Of a DNA stretch of 35,484 nucleotides, positions 14,525 to 23,822 are shown in pieces. The translations under genes and the position numbers were made by a program. Origin of the DNA: SZUA-521 sp041738285. Its GTDB lineage: Bacteria; Pseudomonadota; Gammaproteobacteria; Pseudomonadales; Azotimanducaceae. Below the pieces are notes generated by a model. That model saw only the letters and a list, made by a program, of their open reading frames with translations, was not told the DNA's origin and ran no database searches. Positions within the stretch are counted from its first letter, which is position 1, and each line of letters opens with the position of its first letter. Location: assembly GCA_041738285.1 (NCBI GenBank), contig JBGSQB010000122.1, positions 1 to 35,484 of the forward strand, in the 5' to 3' direction.

Positions 14525-17500
14525 TCAGCGGCGCGCGGACGGCGCCTCGGAGAACGAGGCGTAGTCGAGGTACTCCGCGATCGATGACTGGTCGACCTTG
14601 AAGCGCAGCTTCAGATACGGACCCTGCGCCGTGTAATCGGCGCCGGTGAAGTCGCGGTCTTCGAACCCGAGCACGTTGTAGCCGACAGATACCCACATAT
14701 TGGTGACTGGGCTATGACCCACCGATAGGCCGGTCGAGTACTGAGTCGAATTGGCGGCGAAGGAATGCAGCGCCGATCCACGAATGCCGACATCCCAATT
14801 CTGCGTGAGATCGAAGCGGTACTCGAGGCCCGTCAGACTCGTGACGCCGTCGTAGTTCTCACTGTCGATGGTCTCGAGGGCATACTTCAGTCCGAGCTGT
14901 AGCGCGAGCTGATGGCGGCCGTCGGGCGCATAGTTGAGATTGAAGTTCTCGATCAGCTTGCGCGTACGTGTATCGAAGCCGCCGCCGATGAGTTCATCGA
15001 ACGTCAGATCCAGCCGATTCAAGATCGACCACACCGACTCGGCCGGCCGCCAGGCGAAACCGACCCGCAGGTCACCCTGCTTACGCTCGCCACCGTCGGC
15101 ACGTCGTTCCGTGAGCAGGGCAAAGCTCGCAGCGACCACGCGACCCTCCGCAAGCTGACGGCTCGCGCCGGCCAGCGCGTTCCACTTGTCGGCGATGTCA
15201 CCCTGGTGATATTCGAGCCGCGTGGTTGCATCCCACAGATCGCGTCGGTATGTGCCACCCATATAGAAGGCACTGAAGTCGTTGTTGAGACCGCCCGACG
15301 CGGGTGGCGCATTCGGATTGAACGTCAGCGTTTCGCCGACTTCCGCGGAAGTATCCGAGTTGATCGTCTGCACGCGATCCACACCGAAATCGAGCTGCCA
15401 GCGCTCATTCACCTGCCACTGCTGCAGGAGGCCCGTGGTTGCAAACAGTCTGTCACCATTTTCACCGTGCTGGCGCTGCAGGCTGCTCGCCACTTCCGCG
15501 CCCGTCCATGGCTGCGCAGCGATACCGATGCGTGTGTCCTGAGTGTCGCGACGGTCACCGAAGGTAAATTCCTGCTCACCGAGAATCGTCAGGCCATCGA
15601 ACAACCGATAGTCGGCGCCGAACAGCAGTCGGTTGGGATAGTCGGTGTTCTCGTCGGCGGCGGAGAGTTCCACTTCGGCGGCCGAACGCACGGTGAGACG
15701 GCCATCACCGACGCCTTGGCTGGCACCGAGGACCAGATGATTGCCGTCGAGCTGGCGGCCATCGGCTGCTCGCTCCTGCGCGGCGCGCAGGCCTGCGGAG
15801 AGCTGTCGTTGTCCGCTCGCGTGTTCGATCCTGGACTCCGCCACGCGCCGGAAGCCGTCACCGTCCAGCTGGCGCTGCTGAAACACGTCCGTGCGCACCT
15901 TCACCGCTTCGGTGACGAGGTATTCACCTTCGGCACCGATCTTGCGCGTGCCCGCCTCGGTGACGGTCTGCTGACCCAGTCCAAACTCGAGCTCCTGCTG
16001 TCGGGCGTAGACGCGACCCGCCAGCGCATCGCCCTGGTGTTCGACTTCGGCGAGGTATCCAGTGCCGCGCCCGTTCGCATCGGTGTCGGATACCGCGCCT
16101 TCCACTCGCAGTTCCGTCGCTTGCGTGAGTGCGTAGCGTAGATCGACGCCGACCAGATCGCTGCCGGCCCCTGCCGTATCGTCGTGAACGACCGATACGG
16201 CGGCTTCGCTGTCGCCGGGACCGATTGCGACCGCAGCGCGCATGCCCACGACGGCCGCGTCACCACCATCGCCGCGCACCTCGTACTCGGCGACGATATA
16301 GGTCGGGTTGAACGCGAGGTCCTGCGACGGTACTGGCCGCTTGGTGAAGAATGTGCCGCGATCGAAGTCGATGCTGTAGTCGAGAAACCGGCTCAGTGGC
16401 CGCGAATCGAGCACGACCTCCGTCTTGATTCGATCGCGCACCTCGATGCGCAACGATTCGCTGTTGACCACCAGGCCACCGCGCGACAGTCGATAGATCC
16501 CCGATGTGCCATCGCCCTGAATCTGATCACGGAAATAACCTTGATCCGTTTCCGCGGCAAACCCTTCCACGCGCACGCGCTCGCCATAGTAGGCGCCCTG
16601 CGCGCCGTTGAGATTGCGTGAGTAGCGGGCGAGTTCGGTTTCGTCGAAACCGGTTTCGAAGTCGCCAAACAAGGCGAAGAAGTCGTCGCGTTCGAGACGG
16701 ACATACAACTTGCGCTGACTCGACGCATCGTAATTCTGCTCGGCACCGTCGCCGTACAACGTGTAGAAGCGGTTGGGATCGATTTGCTGGCCGAGGGTGT
16801 TTTCCCGCGAATTGTCGGAGTCGTACGCGAGCGTCAGCAGCATATCGCCACGCACGCGGCCCTTTGCGTAGAACGCAGTCCTGCCATCGACGGACAGATC
16901 TGCTTCGACCTCGTTCTCTCCGAACGGCTCGCTGTGGCCCGACAGGTTGCCGTAACCGACGGTCCCTTCACCGAAACCGACCAGCACCCAGTCCCGCGTC
17001 GCGGGCGCGATGCGTGCCCGAATGTCCTGGGTGCGCATCTCACCGAAGGAGAACGACACCATCAGGCGCCCCGCCGTGGGTGTCGGCTCGAGTTCGATGT
17101 AGGCGATGCCGCCGTCCCGCACCAGGTATTGATCCGTGCTGGAACCTGCTGCGGCCATCATCTGACCCAGTGGCTTGTTCGGCATCCGTAGACGATACGG
17201 CTGCGCGATCGCGAGATTGCCGGTGAGACCCGGACGCACCGGTTCGCCATCGCGATCGTACAGACGCACCGCCAGCACCGGCGGCGTGATGCCGTCGGCG
17301 ACGAGGTTCGAGTGCTCGGGCACGAACTCGGCGCGCACCGGTACACCCGAGAAGTGAATGCGGCGCGACAGCACCTGGGGCTGCGAATCCCCGCCCATGG
17401 AGAGTGTCGCCTCGACGCGGTTGGTGCCCTCTCGCAATGCAACGTTCCTGAAGCGACTCAGCGCAATGCCGCGCGCATCCGTTTCGGTGCCTTCGAAGGA

Positions 17501-20500
17501 CAACGCGTTCACCGACACGCCGTTGACCTGCAGCGCGAGCCGCTGCTGCGCCGAGTGCTTCACGACCACACCGATCGCAGGAATGCGCGGTGCGTACCCC
17601 TCGGGCGGCCAGACGATTTCAGGCGCACTGTCCTGCCCGGCCAGCCACGTGCCGTCAAAGACAGGTGTGGCGACACTCGGCAATTCCGGGATCACGATCG
17701 GCTGGCGCACGCTGAGTCGATGTTCGGCGGTGACTTCGACAACCACGGGTCCGCTATCGGCAACAGTCGTCGCGGGTGACTCATCCACCATGACCACGGC
17801 GGCACGGCGATTCGCCGCACGACCGCTTTTGGTGCCATCGTCTGCTTGCGGTTCATCCGCGCCACGCGCGGAAACGTAGATGCGCTCCTGCGGCAGTCCG
17901 AGTGTCGTCGACAGGGTTGCCGCCACGGTCTCCGCGCGCGCCTTCGACAACGCATAGTTGTCGGCGAATCGGGACCGTGCAGCCGCCGACAGTGGTTGCG
18001 AATCGGCGTGACCGACGACATCGACGAATACGCCGGGATAGACAGCGACCATGGCCGCGAGCGTTTGCCGATCTGCCTCGGACAACGCCACATCTGCTTC
18101 CTCGAACCGAGACTCGTGTCGCATGGCCACGCGCGCCTGTTTGACTTCGGCCACGGCTACCGGCGTGCGCGCTGTACTGCCATCGGCTTGAAACTGGGCC
18201 AGCGACTTCAGGGCGAAATCGCCAACACCAGCATCGACTTCGGCCACGAACGTGATCTGCGTGTTCGAGTCGGCCGCAAGGTCACCCATCCGGAACGTCA
18301 GCGCGCCATCATCAATCCCAACCGGATCATCAATGACCGCGCCAGCGCGCAATGCACTGCCGCGCTGATAGCGCACGCCTTCCGGCATCAACACCGTGAG
18401 GCTCAAGTGTTCGATGGCGACCGCGCCGCTGCGAACGGCAACCCCGATGCGCGCGTGCACGCCATCGGATTCGATCAGCATGCGGCTCTCCACCGTACCG
18501 ACCACCGGCGGCTTCTTCACCATCCGGAAGTCCTCGCGCCACAGCGTGCCAGCGGCGAGATCGATGAATCGGGAGAACGTACGTCCCGCGCCGCGGGAGC
18601 TCGGTGCGCAGTCGACGAGCTGATGCGTGGCCGGAACGCTCGGCAGATCGACCTGTACGACGTGGGTGCCCGGCGTGAGCCCTTCGATGTGGTACTTACC
18701 GTCTTCGTCGGTGACGACGAACGTGCCGTCCTCCATCAGGATGCGCACGCCCCGCACGCCTTCACCCGGCGCATCGCATGCACCAGCCATCACTTCACCG
18801 ACCAGAATCGATCGCGACGTGAACAGTTCTTCGCGCACCGTGACCACCGCGCTCGCAACGTTCGAGCCGGACACCGACGGTCCGCTTGCCTGCGCGGTAT
18901 TGCGCGCACGACCCGGCCGCGCGCCACCGCCAATTTCGGTCACGTAGCGGATCTCCGGCGTCGTGCCTGGCGCCAATGCGGGCAGATCGAATGTGAGTCT
19001 GCGGCCATCGCGCTCGATCCGCGGATCGGCGATACGGGCGCCGTCGAGATGTGCAGAGTTATCGACGTAGCGAAAGCCGCGGGGCAGGTCGTCCTGCACC
19101 ATCACGCCAACCAGCGGCGCAACCGCCGACGGCACGCTCAATCGCACCTGGTACTGCACGAAGTCGCCGATCGCTGCCACGTCTTTACTTGCGACCTTGG
19201 TCAGGAAGGCATCGACCGCGACTGCATCGAGCGGCAGGTCGAACGCAGCCGTCGCACCTGCGCCGAGCGCAAAAGTCGCGCCGCGCGATGCGACATCGAG
19301 GGTGAATGGCGCACCCGGCAAGCGCGACAGTGCAGCATCGTCCACGACGGACGGAAACAGATACCCAGGTGGAGGCGTGACGTCGAAGCGGTAGCTGCCC
19401 GGCAGCACGACTGGAAAGCGGAACGTACCCGGCGCAAAGTCGATGCGCGTGCCACTGCCATCGACCGCGTCGGCGCCGCTGACGACGGTCGCCGGAAATG
19501 ACGTAACGCCATCGTCGGCAAAGACGGCATTGGTCGCGGGAAGCCCGGTTGACGTATCGATCAACGTGATGGTCGCGCCATCCAGCACCGCACCATCGGA
19601 TGAAGTAAACACACGCGAGGCGGGGCTGACCAGCGCACTCGCAGTGGCACGATCTGCTGCATTGGTCGCATCCACATAGTCGAAGTCGATCGTGGCACCG
19701 GCCTGGGCATCGATGTCGCAATCGTTCGGCGCACCGGCACTGGCCTGATCGATCCAGCCGATGAAGGTGCCGGTGCTGGCGCCCGTCTCGGTGAGGCGTA
19801 CGCGCTCGACATCACCGCTGCTCGCCCGCACATCGATGACGACAAAGTCGGGTGCAAATGGATCGATGTCCTGATCGGAATCCACCAATTGAACGAACAC
19901 CGGCTCGCCAACGCCAAACGCCGAGGTCGCAAGCAAAGCGACCATCCCCGGCACGGGCACGATGCCGCCGCGGCCGTTCGGCGGCGGTGATGCAACGAAC
20001 GTGGATCCACTCATGCACTGCGTGGCAGGCACATCGTATGTCGTCGCCGCGGGATTGCCGGGCGCGTAGGCAAGAAGCGAAATGCTCGACGCGCTCGGCG
20101 TGATCGGCAGTAGATCGACGGGCAGATCGACATTGAACACCGGCCCGGGCGCAACGGCGAACGTGGCCCCGCGCGACGCCGCCGACAACGCAAATGGCGC
20201 GCCGGGCAATCCCTGCAGCGCGGCGTCGCTCGCCACCGTCGGGAATGCGAATCGATTGCCAAGCGTGAGCTGCAGCTGGTAATCACCCGCGGCCACGAAG
20301 GGGAAGTAGTACTCCCCCGTACCGAAGACATAGCTCACGCCGGCGCTGTCCATCACGCTGCCGCCGCTCATGATCGATGATGGAAACGTTGCCACGCCGT
20401 CGTCGCCGCGCACGCTTGCGAGGTTGCCTGCGGCATCGACCAGCTGCACGCCAACGCCATCGAGGGGCATGCCGTTGCTGCTCAGGAACACACGACTGAT

Positions 20501-21847
20501 CGGGTCGGTTACTGCCGTCGCTACTGCGGCATCGGTGGGATCGGTCGGATCGACGTAGCGTGCCGTGATGCTTTGGCCGCGCCCGCCTGTCAGTGAGCAA
20601 TCGAAACTGCTGCTGCTGGCCGCGGAAGAGAAATATCCAAGAAACACGCCGCTCGAAGCCGCCGTCTCGGTCAACACGATGCGCTCGGCATCGCCGCTCG
20701 CGGTCGTGAGATCCACGCCCGCCGTCTCGATCACCGTATTGTCGAAGTTGGCGTCTGGATCGATGACCTCGACGAAGAACCCGGTACCCGTGCGGAACAT
20801 TGTGCTCGGTGTGAGTGGTACGACACCCGGAACGCCGACCACGGAGCCATCCACCGCAAGCGGTGCCGGCACCGGCACGAGCGGCCCGGCAATGGTGCCC
20901 GTGGCACATTGCGTGGCGCCAACATCGCGAGCCACAGCCGAGGACACGCCAGGTGCATTGGCGAAGAACCTCACCTGCGCGTCGCTGCCGGCGCCAGCAC
21001 CCGGTGGCACCGCAGTAATCGTGAATGCCTGAGAAAACTCGAGGCCACCTGAGTCGGTTGCGGTGACGATCACGGTCACCACCGTGCCCAGCGGCAGCGA
21101 CACCGAGTCGAGCAGCTTCAGCGTGCCCCCAACGATCTCGAAGCGCGCATCATCGACCGTGAGAATGTGCGTGTCGCCCGCATCCGGATCCGTCACCGTG
21201 AGCGCGCCTACCGCTGCACCTGGTGTTCCCGCCGCGAGCGTCAGATTGTCCAACGCCAACGCCGCGGGTGGTTCGTTGACATCGACCACCGTGACCGCGC
21301 GGGTAACGACTGTGACCGCCCCTGCCATGTCGGTGATCGTAAACGTCAGGCTCACCGTCGGCTCCGTTTCGAAGTCGAGCGCCACACCGCTTACCAGGCG
21401 CAGGTCACCGCCGACAACCTCGAAGCGGGAGTCATCCACCGTCACGGTATGCGTGTCGCCCGGGTCGAGGTCGATCACGGTGATCGTACCCACGAGCGCA
21501 CCTGCGGAATTTTCTAGAACGCTCGCAGGCGCAATCGTCACCCCGGTCGGCGCGCTGTTGCCAGACGCGGCATCGGTAGTGACGACCACAGAATCAGAAA
21601 CCGATCCTGCCGCGCCCCCGAGTGTGAAGCTCGCAGTCGCGGTATTGGTGATCGGCGTATTGGGAGGGATCGCGTGGCTTTCGGTCGCCACGAGAAGCAT
21701 CAACAAGACCAACGGCCAGGCGAGCGCTTTCAGAGCCGGTCGGAGTGCCAACCGGCTTTGAAAACGCTGCCGCAATAACGCGGACGGCGCGTGGTGCTTT
21801 CGCACCACGCGCCATACCTGCGTTGTTACCAGAGGTCTACACCCCAT
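14525..21847 (-). CDS. Giant multidomain surface/outer-membrane protein (cadherin-like, DUF11, Cna_B/SdrD_B-like, OmpA-like, invasin-like Ig, C-terminal barrel)
   Basis: This is a 2440-aa protein with an extended signal peptide (cleavage near residue 59, after ATESHA). The domain order I read is: an NTATASFTLGG motif (67-80), two cadherin-like repeats (about 97-193 and 195-280), two tandem ~290-aa modules (about 290-575 and 587-873), DUF11 (about 877-1005), a Cna_B/SdrD_B-like carboxypeptidase-regulatory fold (about 1015-1105), and a second DUF11-like domain (about 1120-1240). An OmpA-like peptidoglycan-binding domain follows (about 1240-1356: VVGHADSQP, ALSKARAETV, ANRRAAVVM). Then come Ig-like regions including an invasin-type segment (about 1505-1605), and from about 1615 a long region of alternating beta strands rich in YGD, RLE and DFG turns, ending YLKLRFKVDQ. 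That last region looks like an outer-membrane barrel. It is the last gene of a four-gene operon with three secreted DUF11-like proteins. The Shine-Dalgarno sequence is weak (AGG about 9 nt upstream), so the exact start is uncertain. Adhesion or envelope bridging is inferred. Confidence 0.85.
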   Translation of the reverse strand: MGCRPLVTTQVWRVVRKHHAPSALLRQRFQSRLALRPALKALAWPLVLLMLLVATESHAIPPNTPITNTATASFTLGGAAGSVSDSVVVTTDAASGNSAPTGVTIAPASVLENSAGALVGTITVIDLDPGDTHTVTVDDSRFEVVGGDLRLVSGVALDFETEPTVSLTFTITDMAGAVTVVTRAVTVVDVNEPPAALALDNLTLAAGTPGAAVGALTVTDPDAGDTHILTVDDARFEIVGGTLKLLDSVSLPLGTVVTVIVTATDSGGLEFSQAFTITAVPPGAGAGSDAQVRFFANAPGVSSAVARDVGATQCATGTIAGPLVPVPAPLAVDGSVVGVPGVVPLTPSTMFRTGTGFFVEVIDPDANFDNTVIETAGVDLTTASGDAERIVLTETAASSGVFLGYFSSAASSSSFDCSLTGGRGQSITARYVDPTDPTDAAVATAVTDPISRVFLSSNGMPLDGVGVQLVDAAGNLASVRGDDGVATFPSSIMSGGSVMDSAGVSYVFGTGEYYFPFVAAGDYQLQLTLGNRFAFPTVASDAALQGLPGAPFALSAASRGATFAVAPGPVFNVDLPVDLLPITPSASSISLLAYAPGNPAATTYDVPATQCMSGSTFVASPPPNGRGGIVPVPGMVALLATSAFGVGEPVFVQLVDSDQDIDPFAPDFVVIDVRASSGDVERVRLTETGASTGTFIGWIDQASAGAPNDCDIDAQAGATIDFDYVDATNAADRATASALVSPASRVFTSSDGAVLDGATITLIDTSTGLPATNAVFADDGVTSFPATVVSGADAVDGSGTRIDFAPGTFRFPVVLPGSYRFDVTPPPGYLFPSVVDDAALSRLPGAPFTLDVASRGATFALGAGATAAFDLPLDAVAVDAFLTKVASKDVAAIGDFVQYQVRLSVPSAVAPLVGVMVQDDLPRGFRYVDNSAHLDGARIADPRIERDGRRLTFDLPALAPGTTPEIRYVTEIGGGARPGRARNTAQASGPSVSGSNVASAVVTVREELFTSRSILVGEVMAGACDAPGEGVRGVRILMEDGTFVVTDEDGKYHIEGLTPGTHVVQVDLPSVPATHQLVDCAPSSRGAGRTFSRFIDLAAGTLWREDFRMVKKPPVVGTVESRMLIESDGVHARIGVAVRSGAVAIEHLSLTVLMPEGVRYQRGSALRAGAVIDDPVGIDDGALTFRMGDLAADSNTQITFVAEVDAGVGDFALKSLAQFQADGSTARTPVAVAEVKQARVAMRHESRFEEADVALSEADRQTLAAMVAVYPGVFVDVVGHADSQPLSAAARSRFADNYALSKARAETVAATLSTTLGLPQERIYVSARGADEPQADDGTKSGRAANRRAAVVMVDESPATTVADSGPVVVEVTAEHRLSVRQPIVIPELPSVATPVFDGTWLAGQDSAPEIVWPPEGYAPRIPAIGVVVKHSAQQRLALQVNGVSVNALSFEGTETDARGIALSRFRNVALREGTNRVEATLSMGGDSQPQVLSRRIHFSGVPVRAEFVPEHSNLVADGITPPVLAVRLYDRDGEPVRPGLTGNLAIAQPYRLRMPNKPLGQMMAAAGSSTDQYLVRDGGIAYIELEPTPTAGRLMVSFSFGEMRTQDIRARIAPATRDWVLVGFGEGTVGYGNLSGHSEPFGENEVEADLSVDGRTAFYAKGRVRGDMLLTLAYDSDNSRENTLGQQIDPNRFYTLYGDGAEQNYDASSQRKLYVRLERDDFFALFGDFETGFDETELARYSRNLNGAQGAYYGERVRVEGFAAETDQGYFRDQIQGDGTSGIYRLSRGGLVVNSESLRIEVRDRIKTEVVLDSRPLSRFLDYSIDFDRGTFFTKRPVPSQDLAFNPTYIVAEYEVRGDGGDAAVVGMRAAVAIGPGDSEAAVSVVHDDTAGAGSDLVGVDLRYALTQATELRVEGAVSDTDANGRGTGYLAEVEHQGDALAGRVYARQQELEFGLGQQTVTEAGTRKIGAEGEYLVTEAVKVRTDVFQQRQLDGDGFRRVAESRIEHASGQRQLSAGLRAAQERAADGRQLDGNHLVLGASQGVGDGRLTVRSAAEVELSAADENTDYPNRLLFGADYRLFDGLTILGEQEFTFGDRRDTQDTRIGIAAQPWTGAEVASSLQRQHGENGDRLFATTGLLQQWQVNERWQLDFGVDRVQTINSDTSAEVGETLTFNPNAPPASGGLNNDFSAFYMGGTYRRDLWDATTRLEYHQGDIADKWNALAGASRQLAEGRVVAASFALLTERRADGGERKQGDLRVGFAWRPAESVWSILNRLDLTFDELIGGGFDTRTRKLIENFNLNYAPDGRHQLALQLGLKYALETIDSENYDGVTSLTGLEYRFDLTQNWDVGIRGSALHSFAANSTQYSTGLSVGHSPVTNMWVSVGYNVLGFEDRDFTGADYTAQGPYLKLRFKVDQSSIAEYLDYASFSEAPSARR
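19229..20980 (-). repeat. Tandem duplication of a ~290-residue module inside the giant protein
   Basis: Residues 290-575 and 587-873 of the giant protein align along their whole length. Each opens with ATQC (Cys314 and Cys611) and has a SGD(A/V)ER(I/V).LTET segment followed by a second cysteine (Cys417 and Cys710). Each continues with SRVF.SS(N/D)G and ends with LPGAPF.L..ASRGATFA and DLP.D. The regular cysteine pair suggests one disulfide per module, which would form only outside the cytoplasm. I do not recognise the module as a named domain, although parts resemble Cna_B-type folds. Confidence 0.75.
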
Positions 21848-21866
21848 GCTCGATGCCTGGGGTCAG

Positions 21867-23171
21867 TTACGGCGTCGCCGGAACCGTCACGAAATAGACG
21901 ATCAATCCGGTTTCGTCAGCGCCGCAGTTACCGAGCGCCACCGCCACTTCCGGCGCCGGATCGGCGACGAAGGCCTGGTTATTGGTCTCGGCGCCGGCAC
22001 ACGTACGGAAGTTGACCCCCGTGGTCGCCGCACCGTTCGGAATATCGATCACGACCGGCACTGCGTTGAGCGTGATCGTTACCGAGTCCGGAATGTTCAC
22101 GGCTTGCGCCGATCCCGTGTCAACCACCTCATCGACGTTGTCGGAGATGTTCACGGAAGTGACCGCCAGCGAACCGACGTCGTTGCGCACGCCGATGGCG
22201 TACATCACGACCGCACCGGGAATCGCTTTCGGATTGTTGCCCGTGGTCGCGTTGCTGTTCGCCGCGCTGTACTTGTTCAGGTTGATCGGATCCCAGATCA
22301 CCTCGGCAACCTTGGCGATGTACAGCTCCGCTGCATCGATGACGAATGCGCTCGAGTCCGAATGCTGGCCGTTGCTTACCACGTCCTGGACGACGCCTGC
22401 GGCGTCAGCAACGAAGTCGTAGACGAAGTCTTCGGCATTCGAGGTTGCCGTATCGGCAAACACGTTCTGCACGACGGCGGTGTCATCGGCAACGCTCGTT
22501 GCGCCCGCAGCGCCCGGTGCGTTGCGGCCGTTCGAATCACCGGCGATCAAAGTGCCGGCACCTGCATTGGCGACGGCTGCAACCAGACTGTAGGTCGCCT
22601 GGGTACCGTTGGCCGCAGCATTGGGTACGGTTACCGATACCAGCACGCGGATGACCGCATCTTCCGCCACGTTTGGCAGAATCCAGTGATTACCCTGCAC
22701 CGTGACCGGTGTATTGGTGCCGTCGACCTGACCCGGTGTTGCACCGTTGTCGAGGAACAGTCCGACCGTGGTCGGGTCGAACTGTGGCGTCGCGTTGCCG
22801 GCAAAGCCGGTGACCGGGGCGTCGTTCCGATCGACGACGCCGAGCAGCAGGTCAACGGCCGCGTTCGACGTGTTAGTGACATCAAACACGAGTGCCGGCA
22901 CGCCCCCGGTCAGGAGTTGACCTGGCGTTGCGGGCACGACGTCCGCGTTCTGGGTGGCGACGACCACCCGCAGCGCGCGGTCGACCACGAAGGTTGCGTC
23001 CGTTACGACCTGGGCCTGGGCAAAGCCGTTGACCTGATAGTCGAGGGTGACGCTGTTGACGACGGGGGTCGTGGCGTTGGTACCCACGGCGAGTGCGGGC
23101 AGCGACAACGCTGCCAGCATACCCGCTGCGACTACGCGCCTGACGCCCTTCAAAGTAAGAGCAAGTTTCAT
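21867..23171 (-). CDS. Secreted DUF11-like surface protein, 434 aa
   Basis: The product has a clear Sec signal peptide (MKLALTLKGVRRVVAAGMLAALSLPALA) and then beta-rich Ala/Val/Asp/Asn-rich sequence with DUF11-like strands (VFDVTNTSN near the N terminus; VVMYAIGVRND and VNISDNVDEVV near the C terminus). A cysteine pair lies near the end (FRTCAG and LGNCGADE). The N-terminal NSVTLDYQVNG resembles the NTATASF/NTATATY motif of the neighbouring proteins. An upstream ATG at 23309 would add 46 Arg/Ser-rich residues. I chose the ATG at 23171 because TGAGGA lies 8 nt upstream and the signal peptide begins there. It precedes the giant gene by 19 nt. Its function is unknown, and it may be a structural partner of the giant protein. 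Confidence 0.85.
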   Translation of the reverse strand: MKLALTLKGVRRVVAAGMLAALSLPALAVGTNATTPVVNSVTLDYQVNGFAQAQVVTDATFVVDRALRVVVATQNADVVPATPGQLLTGGVPALVFDVTNTSNAAVDLLLGVVDRNDAPVTGFAGNATPQFDPTTVGLFLDNGATPGQVDGTNTPVTVQGNHWILPNVAEDAVIRVLVSVTVPNAAANGTQATYSLVAAVANAGAGTLIAGDSNGRNAPGAAGATSVADDTAVVQNVFADTATSNAEDFVYDFVADAAGVVQDVVSNGQHSDSSAFVIDAAELYIAKVAEVIWDPINLNKYSAANSNATTGNNPKAIPGAVVMYAIGVRNDVGSLAVTSVNISDNVDEVVDTGSAQAVNIPDSVTITLNAVPVVIDIPNGAATTGVNFRTCAGAETNNQAFVADPAPEVAVALGNCGADETGLIVYFVTVPATP

Positions 23172-23180
23172 GACAGTTTT

Positions 23181-23206
23181 CCTCAGCAATGAGGCGGATT
23201 CGCCTC
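23181..23206 (-). promoter_or_regulatory. Alternative hairpins controlling access to the Shine-Dalgarno of the 434-aa gene
   Basis: On the transcribed strand GAGGCG-AATC-CGCCTC (23206 to 23191) forms a 6-bp stem. Its last bases continue into CCTCA-TTGC-TGAGG (23194 to 23181), a 5-bp stem that buries the TGAGG Shine-Dalgarno. The CCTC at 23191-23194 belongs to both stems, so they exclude each other: the first frees the ribosome site and the second hides it. This is a structural reading only, and no ligand is implied. Confidence 0.4.
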
Positions 23207-23216
23207 TGGTGACAAC

Positions 23217-23240
23217 ACGTCGGCGCGTCTGCGCCGGCGT
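23217..23240 (-). promoter_or_regulatory. GC-rich intergenic hairpin
   Basis: The arms ACGTCGGCGC and GCGCCGGCGT pair across a 4-nt loop (9 Watson-Crick pairs and one G-U) in the 134-nt gap between the 160-aa and 434-aa genes. It has no T tract on either side. It could stabilise or process the operon mRNA, or set different levels for the upstream and downstream genes. Confidence 0.45.
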
Positions 23241-23305
23241 CATCGCGATCGCAGCGTGGTGCTGCGAATCGAGATTGGGCGAGCGACTTCGAGTACGGCT
23301 TGCCA

Positions 23306-23788
23306 TCACTTGAGTCGCGCGTTGAACGAAACGTGAGATTTCGCGCCCGCGGCGAGTTCGGGTGTGAACTGCCAGCGAATCGCGGTGTACGAATCCGCAG
23401 GTGCGGTCACTTCGACTCCTTCGATGGTGACCTTCAGCATTTCCGGCGCGTCGAACGAAACGCCGTCCACGCTGAAGGTGATCCGCGTGCCTGCGCCGAA
23501 CGCCGTGCCCCCGAGGTACGTGACCTCGGCAGGCAGCGGATTTGTGATGACGATCGAACCGGCATCGACCGGTGCGTCGCCTTCGTTACTGAACGTGATC
23601 GTGTAGCGCAGCTCATCGCCCGGGATCACCGGGTCGGCGGCGACGTGTGTCACCGTGACGGTGCCATCATCGGCGGTCGCGCGTTCGATCTTCTCGACGC
23701 TATGAACGAGCGCAACGGCTGCGGCCGCAGAAACGGAAGCCAGCGCCATGGCGCCCACTGCGAACAGTTGAATCAGTATCTTTTGCAT
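23306..23788 (-). CDS. Small secreted DUF11-domain protein, 160 aa
   Basis: The product has a Sec signal peptide (MQKILIQLFAVGAMALASVSAAAA) and one DUF11-type immunoglobulin-like domain. The hallmark PGDELRYTITFSNEGD and ITNPLPAEVTYLGG sequences are followed by RWQFTPELAAGAKSHVSFNARLK, the usual last strands. A strong Shine-Dalgarno (AAAGGAG) lies 9 nt before the ATG. It is second in the four-gene operon. The protein is little more than a single repeat unit, so a secreted subunit or pilin-like building block is possible but unproven. Confidence 0.88.
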   Translation of the reverse strand: MQKILIQLFAVGAMALASVSAAAAVALVHSVEKIERATADDGTVTVTHVAADPVIPGDELRYTITFSNEGDAPVDAGSIVITNPLPAEVTYLGGTAFGAGTRITFSVDGVSFDAPEMLKVTIEGVEVTAPADSYTAIRWQFTPELAAGAKSHVSFNARLK

Positions 23789-23822
23789 TGCGTGGATCTC
23801 CTTTCAGTCAATCAATGGACGG

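Noticed and set aside
14912..16141. Open frame of 409 codons on the plus strand opposite the barrel part of the giant
   Set aside because: It is antisense to well-patterned beta-barrel coding sequence and has no ribosome site, signal peptide or domain.
17846..19501. Long open frame (551 codons) on the plus strand inside the giant gene
   Set aside because: It lies wholly antisense to a continuous domain-bearing frame, has an Arg/His-rich composition typical of antisense frames in GC-rich DNA, and shows no recognisable domain.
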